DNA from: Mycobacterium sp. 1081908.1
GTDB taxonomy: Bacteria; Actinomycetota; Actinomycetes; Mycobacteriales; Mycobacteriaceae
DNA: 55,958 nt
Assembly (NCBI RefSeq): GCF_001673535.1
Contig: NZ_LZLY01000087.1
Location: forward strand, 1-55,958
Direction: 5' to 3'
Every line of letters begins with the position of its first letter. Within the stretch, counting starts at the first letter, position 1. Positions 10,204 to 19,659 of this stretch are shown here, piece by piece. The translations under genes and the position numbers were made by a program. The notes under the pieces were generated by a model that was given only the letters and a program-made list of their open reading frames with translations, did no database searches and was not told the origin of the DNA.

Positions 10204-11430
10204 TCACAGCCCTACGGTCGCCCTGAACAATTTGGAGGGTTCGCGCGCGACGAGGCGGATCGGTCCGTCGTCGGCCGCGACCCAGGCCGCCATCCCGCGC
10301 TCCAGCGTGAGCGACCCGGACTTGGCGTGCACCGTCGTGCAGCCCTGGGTGCCCAGCAGGATCTGCGGGCCCTCGTGGGCGCACCCCGCGTCGACCTCGT
10401 GGCCGAGGTACTCGCCGTCGAGCGCCAGCAGCGCGACGGCGAACTCGTCGGTCGGCGTCTCGTAGATCTGGCCGAACCCCTCGCGGCGGATGGGCGGACG
10501 CAGCTGCGCCTCGGTGGTGGGCGCGAAGTCCAGCACCCGCAGCAGCTCGGGCACGTCGACGTGCTTGGGGGTGAGCCCGCCGCGTAACACGTTGTCGGAG
10601 TTGGCCATCACCTCGACGGCGAAACCGCGCAGATAGGTGTGCAGGTTGCCGGCCGCCACGAAGATGGCCTCGCCCGGGGCCAGGGTGATGCGGTTGAGCA
10701 ACAACGCGGCCAGCACCCCGGCGTCCCCGGGATAGCGTTCGCCCAGTTCCAGCACCGTCTTGGCTTCGGCCGCGAATTCCGTTGCCCCGGAACTGACGTA
10801 CTGAATCGCGCCGTCCAGCACGGCGGGCACCAGCACGTCGATGTCGGGCTGGGGCGCGGTGATCCAGGTGGTGAACAGCGCGCGCAGGCCGTCGGCGTCG
10901 GACTGGTCGTTCAGCAGGTCGATGTAGGGGTCGAGGTCGGAGACGGCCAGCGCGCGGAGCAGCTCGACGGTCCGCGACGCCTGGCGAAACCCGGCCAGCG
11001 CCTCGAACGACTGCAGCGCCACCAACAACTCCGGCTTGTGGGAGGTGTCGCGGTAGTTGCGCACCGGCGAGGACACCGGGATGCCCAGGCGCTCCTCGCG
11101 CAGGTAACCCTCGACCGCCTGCTCGGCGCTCGGGTGGGCCTGCAGCGACAGCGGCTCGTCGGCGGCCAGCACCTTGACCAGGAACGGCAGCACGTCCCCG
11201 AAGCGGGCCCGCGACCCCGGGCCGAGCTGCCCCTCCGGGTCGGCGACCAGCGCCTCCAGCAACGAGACCTCGCCCTTGCCCGTCTCCAGCCAGGCCGGGT
11301 CGCCCGGGTGCGCCCCGAACCACAGCTCCGCCTCCGGATGGGCCGCCGGGACCGCCCGCCCGGTGAATTCCGCCAGGGCGGTCCGCGATCCCCAGGCGTA
11401 CGTCCGCAAGGCCCCGCGAAGCAGTTCCAC
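10204..11430 (-). CDS. manA: Mannose-6-phosphate isomerase, class I
   Basis: ManA interconverts fructose-6-phosphate and mannose-6-phosphate, the entry to mannose metabolism for GDP-mannose, PIMs, lipomannan and mannosylated proteins. The 408-residue cupin-fold protein shows zinc/substrate motifs LSLQAHPSAEQA, HKPELLVAL and the late NLHTYLRGFAVEVMANSDN segment. The GTG start (11430) follows an AAAGAGAC site and gives the length of the M. tuberculosis protein; the longer frame upstream is not real. It lies 8 bp after the SIS-like gene in the manB-Rv3256c-manA cluster. Confidence 0.95.
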   Translation of the reverse strand: MELLRGALRTYAWGSRTALAEFTGRAVPAAHPEAELWFGAHPGDPAWLETGKGEVSLLEALVADPEGQLGPGSRARFGDVLPFLVKVLAADEPLSLQAHPSAEQAVEGYLREERLGIPVSSPVRNYRDTSHKPELLVALQSFEALAGFRQASRTVELLRALAVSDLDPYIDLLNDQSDADGLRALFTTWITAPQPDIDVLVPAVLDGAIQYVSSGATEFAAEAKTVLELGERYPGDAGVLAALLLNRITLAPGEAIFVAAGNLHTYLRGFAVEVMANSDNVLRGGLTPKHVDVPELLRVLDFAPTTEAQLRPPIRREGFGQIYETPTDEFAVALLALDGEYLGHEVDAGCAHEGPQILLGTQGCTTVHAKSGSLTLERGMAAWVAADDGPIRLVAREPSKLFRATVGL

Positions 11431-11438
11431 TTGTCTCT

Positions 11439-12545
11439 TTATCCCCGCACCAGTCGCATGTAAACCGCGGCCATCTCCAGCCGGACGGCCAATACTGCCA
11501 GTTGCTGCTCGGCGCTGATGGCGCCCCCCAACGCCGGCGCGACCGTGGAGCCGGCCGAGCCGCCGGGCCCGTCGGGCACGTCCTCGGCGGCGAGCAGGTA
11601 GACGTTTTCGAGCCCGGCGGTGCGGGCGGCCACCACCGTCTGCTCGTCGCGCAGCGTCAGGGCCAGCACCCGAAGCCGGTCCGGCCGCGGCCCGTCGATC
11701 TCCTCGTCGTGGAAGAGGTCCTCGACCGAGGACGCGGCGGCGCCCCCGGGACCCCCCGCCGCCCGCAGCGCCACCACCGCGTCGGCCAGCCCGGTGGCGG
11801 CGACGACCTCGTGGGCGACCCGCAGCAGCACCGAACTGGCGTGCCGGGCCAGCGCCAGCGTCGCGGCGCAGTCGCCGGCCAGCGCCGCCCGGCGACCGGC
11901 CAGCCGCTCGGCGATCGTCTTGGCCGGATTGGTGAACAGCTCGCGGCCGGCGCTGTTGCGCAGCGCCTCGGCGTCCAGCTCGTCGGCGAGCGACCCCAGC
12001 TCGACGCCGGGCCGCGGGTCGACGGTTCGCAGCACGGCCAGGCCGGCGGCCAGGTAGCGGCACAGCCCGAACTCGGCGGGCACCTGGACCCGCGGCTCGA
12101 GCACCGCGGCCCGCCCGGCGGTGGAGTCGCGCAGCGGACCCTCGTACGGCGCCGCCACGACGACCCGCGCCCCCCGGCGCACCCCGGTCGCGGCCGAGCT
12201 GACCAGCGCGGGATCGCCGGGGTCGTCGCCGGCGACGATCAGCACGTCCAGCGGGCCGACCCACGGCGGCGCCTCGCCGACGACCGTGATCGGCTGGGAG
12301 GCCGACCCGCCCAGCGTCGCGGCCAGCAGGGCCCCGGCGGTCTCGGCGCTCCCGCGGCCGGCCACCCAGATCACGCTGCGCGCGCGGTCGTCGGCCGTCA
12401 GCCCGTCGAGCGCGCCCTCGTCGGCCGCCGCGCCGATCGCGCGGACCTGCGCGCCCGCCGACGAGGCCGCCCGCAGCAGGCCCAGCCGGTCGGCTTCCAG
12501 CAGTCCGTCGGTGTCTTCCAGGTCGATCGCCCGGGTGGCGCTCAC
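11439..12545 (-). CDS. SIS-fold/isomerase-like protein (Rv3256c/TobH-like)
   Basis: This protein of 368 residues lies between manB and manA and overlaps the manB stop by 4 bp (GTGA). It is rich in alanine and has Rossmann-like segments (VIWVAGRGSAETAGALLAA, DVLIVAGDDPGD) that resemble sugar-isomerase (SIS) domains such as phosphoglucose/phosphomannose isomerases. No intact catalytic signature was recognised. The conserved location argues for a role in mannose-phosphate metabolism, but the function is unproven. Confidence 0.8.
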   Translation of the reverse strand: MSATRAIDLEDTDGLLEADRLGLLRAASSAGAQVRAIGAAADEGALDGLTADDRARSVIWVAGRGSAETAGALLAATLGGSASQPITVVGEAPPWVGPLDVLIVAGDDPGDPALVSSAATGVRRGARVVVAAPYEGPLRDSTAGRAAVLEPRVQVPAEFGLCRYLAAGLAVLRTVDPRPGVELGSLADELDAEALRNSAGRELFTNPAKTIAERLAGRRAALAGDCAATLALARHASSVLLRVAHEVVAATGLADAVVALRAAGGPGGAAASSVEDLFHDEEIDGPRPDRLRVLALTLRDEQTVVAARTAGLENVYLLAAEDVPDGPGGSAGSTVAPALGGAISAEQQLAVLAVRLEMAAVYMRLVRG

Positions 12546-13927
12546 GGGGCGGCCTCTTGGCCCGCGATCTGGGTGCTGATGGCGGCGACCAGCGCGTCGA
12601 CGTCCTCGGCGGTGCGGCCCTCCACGTTGAGCCGCAGCAGCGGCTCGGTGTTGGAGCTGCGCAGGTTGAACCAGCTGCCGTCGCCCAAATCGACCGTCAC
12701 CCCGTCCAGATGATCGATGGACTGAATCCGGGTGCCGAACGACTTCAGCACCGCGTCCACACAATACGACGCGTCGGCCACCTTGAAGTTGATCTCGCCG
12801 GACGATTCGTAGCGCTGGTAGTCCGCGGTCAATTCCGACAGCGGCCGGTCCTGCTCGCCGAGGGCGGCCAGCACGTACAGCGCCGCCAGCATCCCCGAGT
12901 CGGCGCCCCAGAAGTCGCGGAAGTAGTAGTGCGCGGAATGCTCGCCGCCGAAGATCGCACCGGTGTCGGCCATCAGCGCCTTGATATAGGAGTGGCCGAC
13001 CCGCGAGCGCAGCGGTGTGCCGCCGCGCTCGGTGACCAACTCGGGCACCGCGCGGGAGGTGATCACGTTGTGGATGATCGTGGCGCCGATCTCGCGGCCC
13101 AGCTCGCGGGCCGCCACCAGGCTGGTCACCGTGGACGGCGAAACCAGGTGGCCGCGTTCGTCGACCACGAAGCACCGGTCGGCGTCGCCGTCGAAGGCCA
13201 GCCCTATATCAGCACCGACGGCGCCAACGAACTTTTGCAGGTCCACCAGGTTGGCCGGGTCGAGCGGGTTGGCCTCGTGGTTGGGGAACGAGCCGTCGAG
13301 TTCGAAGTACAACGGCGCCACGGTGATCGAGTCGATCGCGCCGAGCACCGCCGGGGCGGTGTGGCCGGCCATGCCGTTGCCGGCGTCCACGGCCACCCGC
13401 AGCGGGCGCAGCCCGGAGGTGTTCACCAGCGAACGCAGGAACGTCCCGTACTCGGCGAGCACGTCCTGATCGGTGACCGTGCCGGGCGGCCCGTCATGCG
13501 CCGCGACCCCGGCGATCACGTCGTCGGTGATGACGCCCAGGCCGGTCTCGGCGCCCACCGGTTTGGCGCCGGCGCGGCACAGTTTGATGCCGTTGTAGGC
13601 CGCCGGGTTGTGGCTCGCGGTGAACATGGCGCCGGGGCAGTCCAGCAACCCCGACGCGAAATAGAGCTGGTCGGTGGACGCCAGCCCGATGCGCACCACG
13701 TCCAGGCCCTGGCTTTGCACCCCGCCCGCGAACGCGGCGGCCAGCCCCGGCGAACTGTCCCGCATGTCGTGGCCGATCGCCACCCGGTTGGCACCCTCGC
13801 CGCGCATCAGCCTGGCGAACGCGGCGCCCAGGTCGGTGACCAGCGACTCGTCGAGCTCCTCGCCGACCAGCCCGCGCACGTCGTATGCCTTGACGACACG
13901 GCGAACGGTCGCGGCGGACCGGGACAT
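12542..13927 (-). CDS. manB: Phosphomannomutase/phosphoglucomutase
   Basis: This enzyme converts mannose-6-phosphate to mannose-1-phosphate, the substrate of ManC at 20256-21332. The 461-residue protein shows the catalytic phosphoserine loop TASHNP (about residue 103), the metal loop DGDADRC, the sugar-specificity loop GGEHSAHYYF and the C-terminal phosphate loop RSSNTEPLLRLNVE. A good AGGAGG site precedes the ATG. It heads the mannose cluster manB-Rv3256c-manA. In M. tuberculosis the gene is called manB or pmmA (Rv3257c). Confidence 0.96.
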   Translation of the reverse strand: MSRSAATVRRVVKAYDVRGLVGEELDESLVTDLGAAFARLMRGEGANRVAIGHDMRDSSPGLAAAFAGGVQSQGLDVVRIGLASTDQLYFASGLLDCPGAMFTASHNPAAYNGIKLCRAGAKPVGAETGLGVITDDVIAGVAAHDGPPGTVTDQDVLAEYGTFLRSLVNTSGLRPLRVAVDAGNGMAGHTAPAVLGAIDSITVAPLYFELDGSFPNHEANPLDPANLVDLQKFVGAVGADIGLAFDGDADRCFVVDERGHLVSPSTVTSLVAARELGREIGATIIHNVITSRAVPELVTERGGTPLRSRVGHSYIKALMADTGAIFGGEHSAHYYFRDFWGADSGMLAALYVLAALGEQDRPLSELTADYQRYESSGEINFKVADASYCVDAVLKSFGTRIQSIDHLDGVTVDLGDGSWFNLRSSNTEPLLRLNVEGRTAEDVDALVAAISTQIAGQEAAP

Positions 13928-14002
13928 GCGGGGACCTCCTGACGCTCCTGACAGTGGGGCTCTTGGCGCCAGCCTATCGGCCCGGGAAAAACCCGCGGCG
14001 CT

Positions 14003-14500
14003 TTAGTCAGAGGGGTCGGGCAGCACCCGCAGGTGCCCCCGGCGCCGGCCGGAACGGTGCTCGGGCGGCGCGAGCAGCCCGCTGCTCGGCGCGGTGGCCT
14101 GGGCCCCGGCGTGAATGTGGGGATCGGCAAAGCCGTTCACCGGCGCGGCCCCGTAGGGCATCGCCGCCTGGCCCGGGCGACCCTCACGCACCGCGTCGGC
14201 CAGGGCGACCAGGTCGTCCTCGTCCGGATGGGTGGGCTCGGAGAGGAGGGGGCCGGCGTGGCGCACCAACTCCCAGCCGCGGGGGGCGGTGATCCGGCCG
14301 GCATGGCCGACGCACAGGTCCCACGAGTGCGGTTCGCGCGCGGTGGCCAGCGGGCCCACCACTGCCGTCGAGTCCGAGTAGACGAACGTCAAGGTCGCCA
14401 CGGCATAGTGCGGACACCCGGGCCGGCAACAGCGACGGGGAACGTTCACGATCGAAAGGCTATCGTGCGCAAACGCCGCGGAAGCGCCGGACACGCGCAT
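14003..14500 (-). CDS. Conserved actinobacterial protein with cysteine cluster (DUF3499, Rv3258c-like)
   Basis: This small protein of 165 residues has a conserved N-terminal part and a variable, proline-rich tail ending HLRVLPDPSD. The conserved part contains CCRPGCPHYAVATLTF and later WDLCVGHAGRITAPRGW, whose cysteines and histidine suggest a zinc-ribbon-like fold. The start is uncertain: ATG 14500 (chosen), or GTG 14449 just before NVPRRCCRPGC. It is divergent from the next gene with only 39 bp between, so their promoters must overlap. Its role is not known. Confidence 0.85.
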   Translation of the reverse strand: MRVSGASAAFAHDSLSIVNVPRRCCRPGCPHYAVATLTFVYSDSTAVVGPLATAREPHSWDLCVGHAGRITAPRGWELVRHAGPLLSEPTHPDEDDLVALADAVREGRPGQAAMPYGAAPVNGFADPHIHAGAQATAPSSGLLAPPEHRSGRRRGHLRVLPDPSD

Positions 14501-14539
14501 CCGCACGACCCGCGATTCCCAACCGTTACCATCGGCCCG

Positions 14540-15058
14540 ATGAGTGATTCCCGCGGCGATTCCCGCGGCTCCCCGCAAAGCGATCGGTCGCGGCGCCGTT
14601 CGGCTTCCTACCGTGCGTCGCGCCGGGGCCGCGACATGCGGGGCCCGCTGCTGCCGCCGACGGTGCCGGGCTGGCGCAGCCGGGCCGAGCGGTTCGACAT
14701 GGCGGTGCTGGAGGCCTACGAACCGATCGAGCGGCGCTGGCAGGACCGCGTGTCCGAGCTCGACGTGGCGGTCGACGAAATTCCGCGCATCGCCGCCAAG
14801 GACCCCGAGAGCGTGCAGTGGCCGCCCGAGGTGATCGCCGACGGGCCGATCGCGCTGGCCCGCCTGATTCCGGCCGGCGTCGACGTCCGCGGTAACTCCA
14901 CGCGGGCACGAATCGTCTTGTTCCGCAAGCCGATTGAGAGACGGGCCAAGGACACGGAAGAACTTTCTGAGTTGCTGCACGAGATCCTGGTGGCCCAGGT
15001 GGCCATCTACCTGGACGTCGAGCCCTCGGTCATCGATCCCACGATCGACGACGAATGA
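14540..15058 (+). CDS. Zincin-like metallopeptidase family protein (Rv3259-like)
   Basis: This protein of 172 residues begins with a basic serine/arginine-rich tail (about 1-35) and continues into a domain conserved in actinobacteria (AVDEIPRIA ... LLHEILVAQVAIYL). The segment resembles the zincin-like family in which HExxH would bind zinc; here only HE followed by ILVAQ is seen, so the second histidine is missing and catalysis is doubtful. It ends 21 bp before the convergent whiB2 stop. The function is unknown; the family assignment is moderate. Confidence 0.82.
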   Translation: MSDSRGDSRGSPQSDRSRRRSASYRASRRGRDMRGPLLPPTVPGWRSRAERFDMAVLEAYEPIERRWQDRVSELDVAVDEIPRIAAKDPESVQWPPEVIADGPIALARLIPAGVDVRGNSTRARIVLFRKPIERRAKDTEELSELLHEILVAQVAIYLDVEPSVIDPTIDDE

Positions 15059-15079
15059 CGTTGCGGGCGCGCGCCTGCG

Positions 15080-15445
15080 TCAGATGATGCCGCGCTTGAG
15101 GCGGCGGCGCTCGCGCTCGGAGAGGCCGCCCCAGATGCCGAAGCGCTCGTCATGGGCCAGGGCGTACTCGAGGCACTCGTGGCGCACCTCGCAACCGAGG
15201 CAGATCTTCTTGGCCTCGCGGGTGGATCCGCCCTTCTCCGGGAAGAAGGCCTCCGGGTCCGTCTGCGCGCACAGGGCGCGGTCCTGCCACTGGTCCGGGG
15301 TCGGCAGCGGTTCGGGCTCGGGCTCGAAAACGACTGGGGCGTCGGGAACCACAGTCAGGTGCGGGCGGACGGGTGCCGCCGGCATCGCGCCGATCGTGCT
15401 GTGCGGTGTGCCTGTCATAACGCCCCGAAGGTGCTCATAAGACAT
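15080..15445 (-). CDS. whiB2: WhiB2 iron-sulfur transcription factor (WhmD type)
   Basis: WhiB2 is a Wbl-family protein needed for septation in mycobacteria and works with the primary sigma factor. The four cluster-binding cysteines are present (ALCAQ, then KKICLGCEVRHEC), followed by the GIWGG turn and the basic tail ERERRRLKRGII. A strong GAGGAGG site nine bases upstream supports the ATG at 15445, giving 121 residues, about 30 more than the 89-residue M. tuberculosis annotation. Internal ATGs (M10, M21) are alternatives. A long upstream region separates it from fbiA. Confidence 0.95.
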   Translation of the reverse strand: MSYEHLRGVMTGTPHSTIGAMPAAPVRPHLTVVPDAPVVFEPEPEPLPTPDQWQDRALCAQTDPEAFFPEKGGSTREAKKICLGCEVRHECLEYALAHDERFGIWGGLSERERRRLKRGII

Positions 15446-15738
15446 GCTTCGTCCGCCTCCTCAGGTTTGATTTGAGAGAGTGAGTGAGTTCCCACTGTTC
15501 TGATGTACAGACAATTCGAACATGTGATCGAATCTCGGTCTGCGACACCGGAATCGGCCGGCCAACCGGGAAATGACACTGATGTGATTAGACACTTGTT
15601 AACCTGCCTGGTCAAGCGTAATGGCGAATTTCCATATCATCTCGTGACCAAATTCCGGCGTTTCCGTTGTTTTGCGGCCTTCGGCGTGTCGATCACAGTC
15701 CTCCCGCGGGCAGTACTGTCGAGCCCTGTGAAGGTCAA
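15446..15738. promoter_or_regulatory. Divergent control region between whiB2 and fbiA
   Basis: These 293 bp carry no gene and are visibly less GC-rich than the surroundings. They hold the whiB2 leader and promoter. Toward fbiA a -10-like TACTGT lies at 15714-15719. From it a transcript would begin near 15726-15728, where GTGAAGGTCAA is followed directly by the near-identical GTGAAGGTCAC that starts fbiA. The region also holds the interrupted palindrome TTCGAACATGTGATCGAA (15513-15530). No binding protein is assigned. Confidence 0.6.
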
Positions 15739-15749
15739 GTGAAGGTCAC
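15728..15749 (+). repeat. 11-bp tandem duplication at the fbiA start
   Basis: GTGAAGGTCAA (15728-15738) is followed at once by GTGAAGGTCAC (15739-15749), differing only in the last base. Translation from the upstream GTG gives only four codons before TGA, and that stop overlaps the fbiA GTG. Since the -10-like hexamer predicts a transcript start close to 15728, the upstream copy may act as a leaderless micro-ORF that feeds ribosomes to fbiA. Confidence 0.85.
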
Positions 15750-16731
15750 GGTTCTGGTCGGCGGGGTGGGCGGCGCCCGGTTCCTGCTGGGGGTTCAACA
15801 GCTGCTCGGGCTCGGTCAGTTTTCGCAACAGGGCCCGGACGCCGGCGGACACGAACTGACCGCGGTCGTCAACGTCGGTGACGATGCGTGGATCCACGGG
15901 CTGCGCGTCTGTCCGGATTTGGACACCTGCATGTACACCTTAGGTGGAGGTGTCGACCCGGAGCGAGGGTGGGGTCACCGCGACGAAACCTGGCACGCCA
16001 AAGAGGAATTGGCGCGCTACGGCGTGCAGCCGGACTGGTTCCAGCTCGGCGACCGAGACCTGGGCACGCATCTGGTGCGCACCCAGATGCTCAACGCGGG
16101 CTACCCGCTGTCACAGATCACCGCCGCGCTGTGCGACCGCTGGCAACCGGGCGCGCGGCTGCTGCCGGCCACCGACGACCGCTGCGAGACGCACGTGGTG
16201 ATCACCGATCCCGCCGACGACAGCCGCCGGGCGATCCACTTCCAGGAGTGGTGGGTGCGCCACCGGGCGCAGGTGCCCACGCACAGCTTCGCGTTCGTCG
16301 GCGCCGAAAAGGCCAGCGCCACAGCCGAAGCGGTGGCGGCCATCGGCGAGGCCGACGCGATCCTGCTGGCGCCGTCCAACCCGGTGGTCAGCGTCGGCGC
16401 CATCCTGGCGGTGCCCGGCATCCGCGGCGCGCTGCGCGCGGCCAAGGCCCCGGTCGTCGGCTACTCACCGATCATCGGCGGAAAGCCGTTGCGCGGCATG
16501 GCCGATGCGTGCCTGTCCGTGATCGGGGTCGAGTCCACCGCGGAGGCGGTCGGCCGGCACTACGGGGCGCGGCGGGGCACCGGGATACTGGATTGCTGGC
16601 TGGTCCACGAGGGCGACCGGGCCGACATCGAGGGGGTCGCGGTGCGCGCCGTGCCCCTGTTGATGAGCGACCCGAAGGCGACGGCCGAAATGGTCGCCTC
16701 GGGGCTGGAGCTCGCGGGCGTGAACCAATGA
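15739..16731 (+). CDS. fbiA: 2-phospho-L-lactate (phosphoenolpyruvyl) transferase, F420 biosynthesis
   Basis: FbiA joins the phospholactyl or phosphoenolpyruvyl moiety to Fo, making F420-0 or its dehydro form; F420 serves nitroimidazole prodrug activation and many mycobacterial redox enzymes. The 330-residue protein begins [18 protein letters not shown] and has the [11 protein letters not shown] active-site segment, [13 protein letters not shown] and [19 protein letters not shown]. The GTG start at 15739 matches the M. tuberculosis length. Its TGA overlaps the fbiB ATG by 4 bp. Confidence 0.97.
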   Translation: MKVTVLVGGVGGARFLLGVQQLLGLGQFSQQGPDAGGHELTAVVNVGDDAWIHGLRVCPDLDTCMYTLGGGVDPERGWGHRDETWHAKEELARYGVQPDWFQLGDRDLGTHLVRTQMLNAGYPLSQITAALCDRWQPGARLLPATDDRCETHVVITDPADDSRRAIHFQEWWVRHRAQVPTHSFAFVGAEKASATAEAVAAIGEADAILLAPSNPVVSVGAILAVPGIRGALRAAKAPVVGYSPIIGGKPLRGMADACLSVIGVESTAEAVGRHYGARRGTGILDCWLVHEGDRADIEGVAVRAVPLLMSDPKATAEMVASGLELAGVNQ

Positions 16732-18080
16732 CCGAACACGGGACCGGCTCGGCGATCGAGATCGTCCCCGTCACCGGGCTCCCCGAGTTCCGGCCCGGCG
16801 ACGACCTCGGCGCGGCCGTCGCCGCGGCCGCACCCTGGCTGCGCGACGGCGACGTCGTGGTGGTGACCAGCAAGGTGGTGTCCAAGTGCGAGGGCCGCCT
16901 GGTGCCGGCGCCGCGGGACGCCGAGGAGCGCGACCGGCTGCGCCGCAAGCTGGTCGACGACGAGGCGGTGCGCGTGCTGGCGCGCAAGGGCCAGACGCTG
17001 ATCACCGAGAACCGGCTCGGCCTCGTCCAGGCGGCCGCCGGGGTGGACGGATCCAACGTCGGCCGCGACGAGCTGGCGCTGCTGCCGGTCGACCCCGACG
17101 CCAGCGCCGCGGCGCTGCGCGCCGGGCTGCGCGAGCGCCTCGGCGTCGAGGTCGCCGTGGTCATCACCGACACGATGGGCCGCGCGTGGCGCAACGGCCA
17201 GACCGACGCGGCCGTCGGCGCGGCGGGTCTCCGTGTGCTGCACGGCTATTCGGGCGCCGTCGACCGGCACGGCAACGAGCTGCTGGTCACCGAGATCGCG
17301 ATCGCCGACGAGGTCGCGGCCGCCGCCGATCTGGTCAAGGGCAAGCTGACCGCGATGCCGGTGGCCGTGGTGCGCGGGCTCGCCGTGACCGACGACGGCT
17401 CGACCGCGCGGCAGCTGCTGCGGCCCGGCGAGGAGGACCTGTTCTGGCTCGGCACCGCCGAGGCCATCGACATGGGCCGCCGGCAGGCCCAGCTGCTGCG
17501 CCGGTCGGTGCGCCGGTTCAGCGCCGAGCCGGTGCCGCCCGAGCTGATCGAGGCCGCCGTCGCCGAGGCGCTCACCGCGCCGGCCCCCCACCACACCCGG
17601 CCGGTGCGGTTCGTGTGGCTGCGGACCCCGGCCACCCGGACCCGGCTGCTGGACCGCATGAAGGACAAGTGGCGCTCCGACCTCGCGGGGGACGGCCGGC
17701 CCGCCGACTCGGTCGAGCGGCGGGTGGCGCGCGGGCAGATCCTCTACGACGCGCCCGAGGTCGTCATCCCGTTCCTGGTCCCCGAGGGCGCCCACGCCTA
17801 TCCCGACGCCGCCCGCACCGCCGCCGAGCGCACCATGTTCACGGTCGCGGTCGGGGCGGCCGTGCAGGCGCTGCTGGTCGCGCTGGCGGTGCGGGGGGTG
17901 GGCAGCTGCTGGATCGGCTCGACGATCTTCGCCGCCGACCTGGTCCGCGCCGAGCTCGAGCTGCCCGCCGACTGGGAGCCCTTGGGCGCCATCGCGATCG
18001 GCTACGCCTCGGAGGCCGCCGGGGTGCCGCCCGGGCCGCGCGCCGCGCCGGACCCCGGGGATTTGCTGCTCCGCAAGTAA
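16728..18080 (+). CDS. fbiB: F420-0:gamma-glutamyl ligase / dehydro-F420 reductase, two-domain
   Basis: FbiB adds the polyglutamate tail to F420. The N-terminal domain (about residues 1-245) is the CofE-type GTP-dependent ligase, with [35 protein letters not shown] and [15 protein letters not shown]. The C-terminal domain (about 255-450) is an FMN nitroreductase fold ([17 protein letters not shown] ... GVGSCWIGS) that reduces dehydro-F420-0. This fusion is typical of mycobacteria. The 450 residues match the family; the start overlaps fbiA. Confidence 0.97.
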   Translation: MTEHGTGSAIEIVPVTGLPEFRPGDDLGAAVAAAAPWLRDGDVVVVTSKVVSKCEGRLVPAPRDAEERDRLRRKLVDDEAVRVLARKGQTLITENRLGLVQAAAGVDGSNVGRDELALLPVDPDASAAALRAGLRERLGVEVAVVITDTMGRAWRNGQTDAAVGAAGLRVLHGYSGAVDRHGNELLVTEIAIADEVAAAADLVKGKLTAMPVAVVRGLAVTDDGSTARQLLRPGEEDLFWLGTAEAIDMGRRQAQLLRRSVRRFSAEPVPPELIEAAVAEALTAPAPHHTRPVRFVWLRTPATRTRLLDRMKDKWRSDLAGDGRPADSVERRVARGQILYDAPEVVIPFLVPEGAHAYPDAARTAAERTMFTVAVGAAVQALLVALAVRGVGSCWIGSTIFAADLVRAELELPADWEPLGAIAIGYASEAAGVPPGPRAAPDPGDLLLRK

Positions 18081-18090
18081 TACTGAGCCC

Positions 18091-19659
18091 ATGCGTTTCG
18101 CGGGCAAGGCGGCGGCGTCGGCCGACAAGGTCCGCGGCGGCTACTACACCCCGCCCCCGGTGGCGCGGTTCCTGGCCCGCTGGGTCCGCGAGGCCGGCCC
18201 GCGCATCGTCGAGCCGTCCTGCGGCGACGGCCGCATCCTGCGCGAGCTGGCCGCGCTGAGCGACCGGGCGCACGGCGTGGAGCTGATCCCCGACGAGGCG
18301 GCCAAGGCCCGGCGGTTCGCGCCCGTCGACGCCGAGAGCCTGTTCGCCTGGATGGCGCGGGCCAACCCCGGCGGCTGGGACGGCGTCGCCGGTAACCCGC
18401 CCTACATCCGCTTCGGCAACTGGGCCCCCGATCAGCGCGACCCGGCGCTGGAGCTCATGCGCCGCGAGGGGCTGCGCCCCAGCCGGCTGACCAACGCCTG
18501 GGTGCCGTTCGTCGTCGCCGGCGCGGCCCTGGTGCGCGACGGCGGACGGGTGGGGCTGGTGCTGCCCGCGGAGTTGCTCCAGGTCGGCTACGCCGCGCGG
18601 CTGCGCGAGTTTCTGCTCAGCCGGTTCCGGGAGATCACGCTGGTGACGTTCGAGCGGTTGGTGTTCGACGGCGTCCTGCAGGAGGTCGTGCTGTTCTGCG
18701 GCGTGGCCGGGCCGGGTCCGGCGCGCATGCGCACCGTGCACCTGACGGACGCCGACGCTCTGGCGGGCGCGGAACTCGATGCCGCGTGGGCCCCCGCGCT
18801 GCGGCACGAAAAGGAGAAGTGGACCAAGTACTTCCTGGACCCCGCCGCGATCCGGCTGCTGCGCACGCTCAAGGCGTCGCCGGCCATGACCCGGCTCGGC
18901 TCGCTCGCCGACGTGGACGTCGGGATCGTGACGGGCCGCAACAGCTTCTTCACGTTCACCGACGCGCAGGCCGACGAGCTCGGGCTGCGGCCGCACTGCG
19001 TCCCGCTCGTCTCGCGCAGCGCGCAGCTGTCCGGGCTGGTCTACGACAGTGACTGCCGCGCAAGCGATCTCGCCGCCGGACACCGGACCTGGCTGCTCAA
19101 CGCGCCGCCCGAGCCGGCCGACGCCGCCGTCGTCGCGCACGTCCGCGCCGGCGAGGCCGCCGGCGTGCACCGCGGCTACAAGTGCTCGATCCGCCAGCCG
19201 TGGTGGATCACCCCGTCGCTGTGGACACCCGACCTGTTCCTGCTGCGCCAGGTCCACCGGTCGCCGCGGCTGACCGTCAACGCCGCCGGGGCGACGAGCA
19301 CCGACACCGTGCACCGGGTCCGGCTCGCGCCCGGTGTCGACGCGAGCGCGCTGGCCGCCGTGTTTCACAACAGCATGACGTTCGCCTTCGCCGAGATCCT
19401 CGGCCGCAGCTACGGTGGGGGCATCTTGGAGCTGGAACCCCGCGAAGCCGAGCAGCTGCCCATTCCCCCGCCGGCGTATGCCGAACTTGCTGGCGACGTC
19501 GACCTGTTGCTGAAGGCGGGCGAAACCGAGAAGGCGCTCGACCTCGTCGACCGGCGCGTGCTGATCGACGGGCTCGGCCTGTCCCCCGACGTCGTCGCCG
19601 GATGCCGCGCCGCCTGGGTCTCGCTGCGGGATCGCCGAACGAGGCGGGGGTCGCGGTGA
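18091..19659 (+). CDS. mamA: Adenine-specific DNA methyltransferase MamA
   Basis: The 522-residue protein is an N6-adenine methyltransferase. It has a target-type N-terminus GYYTPPPVARFLARW, the S-adenosylmethionine pocket VEPSCGDGRILREL and the catalytic NPPY motif (VAGNPPYIRFG, about residue 100). The C-terminal half would be the target-recognition domain. By position it equals Rv3263 (MamA), known in M. tuberculosis to methylate CTGGAG and influence promoters. No restriction endonuclease gene is nearby, so it is an orphan, epigenetic-type enzyme. Its stop overlaps the Nudix GTG start by 3 bp. Confidence 0.93.
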   Translation: MRFAGKAAASADKVRGGYYTPPPVARFLARWVREAGPRIVEPSCGDGRILRELAALSDRAHGVELIPDEAAKARRFAPVDAESLFAWMARANPGGWDGVAGNPPYIRFGNWAPDQRDPALELMRREGLRPSRLTNAWVPFVVAGAALVRDGGRVGLVLPAELLQVGYAARLREFLLSRFREITLVTFERLVFDGVLQEVVLFCGVAGPGPARMRTVHLTDADALAGAELDAAWAPALRHEKEKWTKYFLDPAAIRLLRTLKASPAMTRLGSLADVDVGIVTGRNSFFTFTDAQADELGLRPHCVPLVSRSAQLSGLVYDSDCRASDLAAGHRTWLLNAPPEPADAAVVAHVRAGEAAGVHRGYKCSIRQPWWITPSLWTPDLFLLRQVHRSPRLTVNAAGATSTDTVHRVRLAPGVDASALAAVFHNSMTFAFAEILGRSYGGGILELEPREAEQLPIPPPAYAELAGDVDLLLKAGETEKALDLVDRRVLIDGLGLSPDVVAGCRAAWVSLRDRRTRRGSR

